DNA of 11,004 nucleotides from Bacteroidales bacterium (GTDB taxonomy: Bacteria; Bacteroidota; Bacteroidia; Bacteroidales; P3), in the NCBI GenBank assembly GCA_017988355.1, contig JAGNRX010000021.1, forward strand, positions 1-11,004, in the 5' to 3' direction. A program made the position numbers and the translations under genes. The notes below the pieces were generated by a model, which was given only the letters and a program-made list of their open reading frames with translations, made no database searches and had not been told where the DNA came from. Each line of letters begins with the position of its first letter. Within the stretch, counting starts at the first letter, position 1. Below are positions 6,809 through 11,004 of the stretch, piece after piece.

Positions 6809-6824
6809 TGGCACATTTTTTTGT
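6809..6824 (+). promoter_or_regulatory. Possible sigma-54-type (-24/-12) promoter for groESL
   Basis: TGGCAC at 6809-6814 is an exact -24 element. The -12 side is poor: TTGT at 6821-6824 lies one base further away than the TTGC consensus. No TAnnTTTG octamer occurs between the secG terminator and groES, which makes a non-housekeeping promoter more likely. If correct, transcription would start near 6835 with a leader of about 60 bases. Confidence 0.4.
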
Positions 6825-6896
6825 AATACACATATCGAGACAATTTAATGGAACAATAGAAAATAAATAATTAATAACTTAAAAATATAAAGAATT

Positions 6897-7172
6897 ATGG
6901 AAATTAATGTAAAACCTTTAGCTGATAGAGTGTTGGTTAAACCAGCACAAGTAGAAACAAAGACAGCAGCAGGAATAATTATACCTGACACTGCAAAAGA
7001 AAAACCTGTAAGAGGAGAAGTTGTTGCAATTGGTAAAGGAACCAAAGATGAAGCAATGACTGTGAAAGTTGGAGATTTAGTTCTTTACGGCAAATACTCA
7101 GGAACAGAAATAAGCATTGAAGGAGAAGATTATTTGATTATGAGAGAAAGCGATATTTACGCTATACTTTAA
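6897..7172 (+). CDS. groES: Co-chaperonin GroES (Cpn10)
   Basis: Forms the heptameric lid that caps GroEL and closes the folding chamber in the cytoplasm. At 91 residues it is close to the usual 90-97. It starts with the typical core strand ([12 protein letters not shown] at 5-16). The mobile loop that docks onto GroEL spans about 17-33 and contains the hydrophobic GIIIP tripeptide region at 25-29. It continues with a GEVVAIGKG strand and ends with the conserved [16 protein letters not shown] tail. groEL starts 43 bases downstream on the same strand with no terminator or promoter between, so they form one operon. The CIRCE element used by HrcA is absent upstream. Confidence 0.98.
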   Translation: MEINVKPLADRVLVKPAQVETKTAAGIIIPDTAKEKPVRGEVVAIGKGTKDEAMTVKVGDLVLYGKYSGTEISIEGEDYLIMRESDIYAIL

Positions 7173-7209
7173 TCTAAAACGAGAATAATTTATTAACATA
7201 AAAACATAA

Positions 7210-8850
<1,641 letters not shown>

Positions 8851-8872
8851 TAAATAATTTTCTCAATTCATT

Positions 8873-8901
8873 AGCCTCCCAAGAAAAGGGAGGCTTTTTT
8901 T
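8873..8901 (+). terminator. Intrinsic terminator behind groEL
   Basis: Perfect 8-bp GC-rich stem AGCCTCCC / GGGAGGCT with a 7-base A-rich loop, directly followed by a run of seven T. It is the strongest terminator in the window and starts 22 bases after the groEL stop. Confidence 0.95.
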
Positions 8902-8923
8902 ATTTTAAATAAAGAAAAAGTAA

Positions 8924-8931
8924 TACCTTTG
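8924..8931 (+). promoter_or_regulatory. Bacteroidota -7 element (TACCTTTG) for the DUF4293 gene
   Basis: TACCTTTG fits TAnnTTTG and lies 41 bases before the ATG at 8973, just downstream of the groEL terminator. No TTG is visible at the -33 distance, where the sequence is the terminator T-run. Confidence 0.55.
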
Positions 8932-8972
8932 CACAATAGGAAAATAAATAAACAATAAAAATTTCATACGAT

Positions 8973-9470
8973 ATGATACAAAGAATCCAAACACTATGGT
9001 TAGCATTTATTATACTAATAACAGCTGCAACATTCTTCTTTCCAATTGTTGATTTTAGCTTCGATTTCAAATCAATGAATACAATTCAACATTACGGATT
9101 ACTTCAACCAGAGTCAAGTCCAAATAGTCATCAGTTTATCCAAACAACACCAGCTTGGAGCTTAATATTTATGCAAGTTGGCGTGGCTCTTATTGCATTA
9201 ATTGCAATATTCCTATTTAAGAACCGTCAATTGCAAGTGAAACTTGTTGCAAGTGGACTTTTACTTGTAACCTTATATGTAGCCTTCCTATTATTTATCA
9301 AAATAGATGGGTTAGAAGGTCAAATTACTCAATTGTATTCAACACCAACAGTAATTTATAATAAAATATCTATATCCTTCCCAATCCTTCAACTTCTACT
9401 TTTCATTTTAGCACAAAGAGCAATAAGAAAAGATGATAGACTTGTTCGTTCGTCTGATAGATTAAGATAG
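8973..9470 (+). CDS. DUF4293 family integral membrane protein
   Basis: A 165-residue protein of a Bacteroidota-restricted family of unknown function. It has four predicted membrane helices (about 7-25, 61-83, 90-109 and 131-152), with a loop of about 35 residues after the first helix. The N-terminal MIQRIQT and the C-terminal RAIRKDDRLVRSSDRLR are the recognisable family ends; the charged tail is probably cytoplasmic by the positive-inside rule. It appears to be transcribed alone, behind the groEL terminator and its own -7 element. Its stop lies only four bases from the stop of the convergent gene, and no terminator separates them. Confidence 0.88.
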   Translation: MIQRIQTLWLAFIILITAATFFFPIVDFSFDFKSMNTIQHYGLLQPESSPNSHQFIQTTPAWSLIFMQVGVALIALIAIFLFKNRQLQVKLVASGLLLVTLYVAFLLFIKIDGLEGQITQLYSTPTVIYNKISISFPILQLLLFILAQRAIRKDDRLVRSSDRLR

Positions 9471-9474
9471 GAAA

Positions 9475-10305
9475 TTAGAAAGTATAGCATTTGGTTTTGT
9501 GAGGAATCTTGGCTGTGATTATTAGTCCAAAGAATTGATACCAATCTTTAGTTGCAGGATTTCCTCGCATAGAACCTGCAGGATTAGATACTCCTTCCAG
9601 AACTTCATTTGTCCTATCAGAGGCTGCATAACCCTGTTCTCCACTCCAGTTAAGTAGGGTATATCTATCAACATAATCTTTGCTAACATCATCAATATAG
9701 TCAGTAAATGTCTTCCTTAGACCCCATTCAAAGCCAATAGAAATAAACTTATTTACACTAAACTTTAGTCCAAGCCCAAATGGGATAGAAATTTGGGTAA
9801 GAGAATAAGGAGAGTCAAACCCTTCGATTCCCTGTCCTTCTGTTGCAAGAGGTTGTAGCTCCACCCATTCTATAATATTAGTAACTCTGTTTTCCATCAA
9901 GGCTTTTGGGTTCATAAAAAACACGCCAACACCTGCAAATATATAAGGCGTTAATCTATGTTTCCTACTTCCTATCTGGTAATCAAAAAAGTTAAACTCA
10001 CAGATTGCAGATATTTCATTGATTTTTGATTCAAAACTAAGGTTTCTTATATTTTCAAAATCCGCATCGTATGCTGCAACAGTGCCAAAAAGAAAATTTC
10101 CTCTAATAGCCCAACGTGGATTAAAATTATATCTATATATTCCGCCCACCATTAGTTTTGTCTTGTAGAAATTATACTTAGGGTTGAGATCTCCAATATA
10201 ATTCCCCCCTCCAACAATGATTCCAAAATCAGACTTCTCAATAAATTGTGCATTTGCACCATATGAAACTATGCTTAGTAGGGCAATAATTATATATTTC
10301 TTCAT
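9475..10305 (-). CDS. DUF6089-family outer-membrane beta-barrel protein, PorG-like
   Basis: A 276-residue predicted outer-membrane protein. Signal peptide at 1-19 (MKKYIIIALLSIVSYGANA, then Q). The mature part starts with the family strand-turn DFGIIVGGGNYIGDLNP (26-42). It then alternates short amphipathic strands (KLMVGGIYRYNF, WAIRGNFLFG, PYIFAGVGVFF, ISIPFGLGLKFSV, ISIGFEWGLRKTFTDYID), as expected for a small barrel. The end, RGNPATKDWYQFFGLIITAKIP with a Cys and a terminal Phe, also fits the family. PorG of the Porphyromonas type IX secretion system belongs to this general group, so a link with the T9SS is plausible, but many Bacteroidota carry several such proteins and the usual PorG neighbours (uppS, bamA) are not here. 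It has its own promoter element. Confidence 0.8.
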   Translation of the reverse strand: MKKYIIIALLSIVSYGANAQFIEKSDFGIIVGGGNYIGDLNPKYNFYKTKLMVGGIYRYNFNPRWAIRGNFLFGTVAAYDADFENIRNLSFESKINEISAICEFNFFDYQIGSRKHRLTPYIFAGVGVFFMNPKALMENRVTNIIEWVELQPLATEGQGIEGFDSPYSLTQISIPFGLGLKFSVNKFISIGFEWGLRKTFTDYIDDVSKDYVDRYTLLNWSGEQGYAASDRTNEVLEGVSNPAGSMRGNPATKDWYQFFGLIITAKIPHKTKCYTF

Positions 10306-10325
10306 TTTGTTTTTCTTATTTAATG

Positions 10326-10333
10326 CAAAAGTA
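10326..10333 (-). promoter_or_regulatory. Bacteroidota -7 element (TACTTTTG) for the DUF6089 gene
   Basis: TACTTTTG on the minus strand fits TAnnTTTG and ends 20 bases before the ATG at 10305, in the 52-base gap behind the phosphoesterase gene. No TTG is found at the proper -33 distance. Confidence 0.5.
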
Positions 10334-10357
10334 GTAAAATTAATTCAAAACTAAATG

Positions 10358-10855
10358 CTATGAGTGCTTCTCATATTCCAAAACTTCTAAATCCTTTGGC
10401 TTAGAGTCCTCAACATTAAATCTAATCATAGTGCAAACGTTGTGAAACCCATATTTGCCAGCTGCACCTGGGTTCATATGAAGTAGGTTTAGGTCGTGGT
10501 CAAAAATAACTTTAAGTATATGACTATGACCAGATATAAAAATATTTGGTTTCTCTGTTTTAAGCAATTCCTTAATCCCCTTTTCATATCGTTTTGGATA
10601 TCCACCAATATGAGTCATCATTATTTTCACGCCCTCAAGCTCAAATGTTTCAACCCTTTTTATTTGGGAGTAAATCTCGTAGCCATCAACATTTCCATAA
10701 ACAGCAATTGTTGGCTTGAAATGTTTTAATTCTTCTAAGACATCAGTAGAGCCAATGTCGCCAGCATGCAATATAATATCCACATCCTTAAAGAAGGTAT
10801 AAACCTGTTTAGGCACCATGCCATGAGTGTCGGAGAGAAGTCCAATTCTTTTCAT
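10358..10855 (-). CDS. YfcE/MJ0936-family metallophosphoesterase
   Basis: A 165-residue cytoplasmic phosphodiesterase-type enzyme with two metal ions at the active site. All calcineurin-like motifs are present: SDTH with Asp9 and His11, HAGDIG with Asp33, GNVDG with Asn55, TH with His82, and GHSH with His110 and His112, followed by NPGA. The length matches the small YfcE/MJ0936 group (about 155-185). The natural substrate is not known for this group; related enzymes hydrolyse artificial phosphodiesters. I start at the ATG at 10855, giving MKRIGLLSDTH, because family members begin right at the first strand; an in-frame TTG two codons upstream (10861) is possible but less likely. No terminator separates it from the DUF6089 gene. 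Confidence 0.93.
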   Translation of the reverse strand: MKRIGLLSDTHGMVPKQVYTFFKDVDIILHAGDIGSTDVLEELKHFKPTIAVYGNVDGYEIYSQIKRVETFELEGVKIMMTHIGGYPKRYEKGIKELLKTEKPNIFISGHSHILKVIFDHDLNLLHMNPGAAGKYGFHNVCTMIRFNVEDSKPKDLEVLEYEKHS

Positions 10856-10912
10856 TATCAAAATATAATTCTAATTAAGACTTGCAAAGTAAAGCATAAT
10901 ATTTAATTTTCT

Positions 10913-11002
10913 TCATATTAATAATCTATAATCAAGAAAGAAATTTCTATCTCTTTGATTAATTTCACTAAGATGTACATCTAAAATTGCTAAGTTGTAC
11001 AT
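10913..11002 (-). CDS. Possible 29-residue ORF at the window end (unproven)
   Basis: An ATG at 11002 opens a frame to TGA at 10913. The frame is also open up to the window edge, so a longer ORF is possible. The peptide holds INQRDRNFFLDYRLL, which resembles the NQR-K-NF-LD heptads of the ORF at 3541-3636. Since the 22-bp repeat is not a multiple of three, the frame does not follow the repeat. It could be chance in AT-rich sequence. Confidence 0.12.
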   Translation of the reverse strand: MYNLAILDVHLSEINQRDRNFFLDYRLLI

Positions 11003-11004
11003 CA
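10968..11004. repeat. Start of a 22-bp repeat with TGTACA palindromes, cut by the window edge
   Basis: CTAAGATGTACATCT at 10968-10982 recurs as CTAAGTTGTACATCA at 10990-11004, 13 of 15 bases identical at a 22-base pitch. Each unit centres on TGTACA; in the first, GATGTACATC is a perfect 10-base palindrome. The block before it (10946-10967) ends similarly and may be a third, very diverged unit. The array probably continues beyond the window. Confidence 0.6.

Noticed and set aside
6747..6896. CIRCE/HrcA operator before groES
   Set aside because: The TTAGCACTC-N9-GAGTGCTAA inverted repeat is not present.
10856..10861. Upstream TTG start for the phosphoesterase
   Set aside because: It adds only two residues before the family start MKRIGLLSDTH, and the ATG at 10855 is the better choice.
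10885..10892. TTACTTTG as the phosphoesterase promoter
   Set aside because: It misses the second base of TAnnTTTG and has no -33 element, so it is too weak to list as a feature.

Overview
The window looks like chromosome from a low-GC member of the Bacteroidota, most likely Bacteroidales or a relative. The evidence is the set of Bacteroidota-restricted families (DUF4293, a DUF6089/PorG-like barrel, a type IX secretion type B sorting domain), repeated TAnnTTTG promoter elements, A-rich leaders without strong Shine-Dalgarno sequences, and a LeuS of the Bacteroidota type. Most of it is ordinary housekeeping sequence; I see no insertion sequence, prophage, CRISPR array, tRNA or rRNA.

Layout. 1-2357 (-): leuS, cut by the left edge and lacking its C-terminus. 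2432-3391 (-): a secreted repeat protein with a type B T9SS sorting domain. 3392-3790: a 399-base gap holding five 21-bp tandem repeats, which also read as a 31-residue heptad ORF, plus hairpins. 3791-5221 (-): an RlmD/RumA-type 23S rRNA uracil methyltransferase. 5322-5468 (-): rpmH, with its own promoter and terminator. 5640-6678 (+): a TPR-like protein and secG, probably one operon, ended by a terminator. 6897-8850 (+): groES-groEL behind a possible sigma-54-type promoter and TGAC/GTCA half-sites, ended by a strong terminator. 8973-9470 (+): a DUF4293 membrane protein. 9475-10305 (-): the DUF6089/PorG-like barrel, convergent with the previous gene at a distance of 4 bases. 10358-10855 (-): a YfcE/MJ0936-type phosphoesterase. 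10856-11004: an AT-rich end with the start of a second, 22-bp repeat.

Themes. Translation and ribosome function (leuS, rlmD, rpmH), protein export and folding (secG, groESL), and the type IX secretion envelope (a type B cargo and a PorG-like barrel). The least explained parts are the two intergenic repeat tracts. The 21-bp array at 3536-3640 keeps one 7-base motif at an exact 21-base pitch and also keeps a heptad reading frame, with some differences between units being synonymous. The groESL upstream region is the most interesting regulatory site. I did not find convincing evidence of a new multi-gene system.
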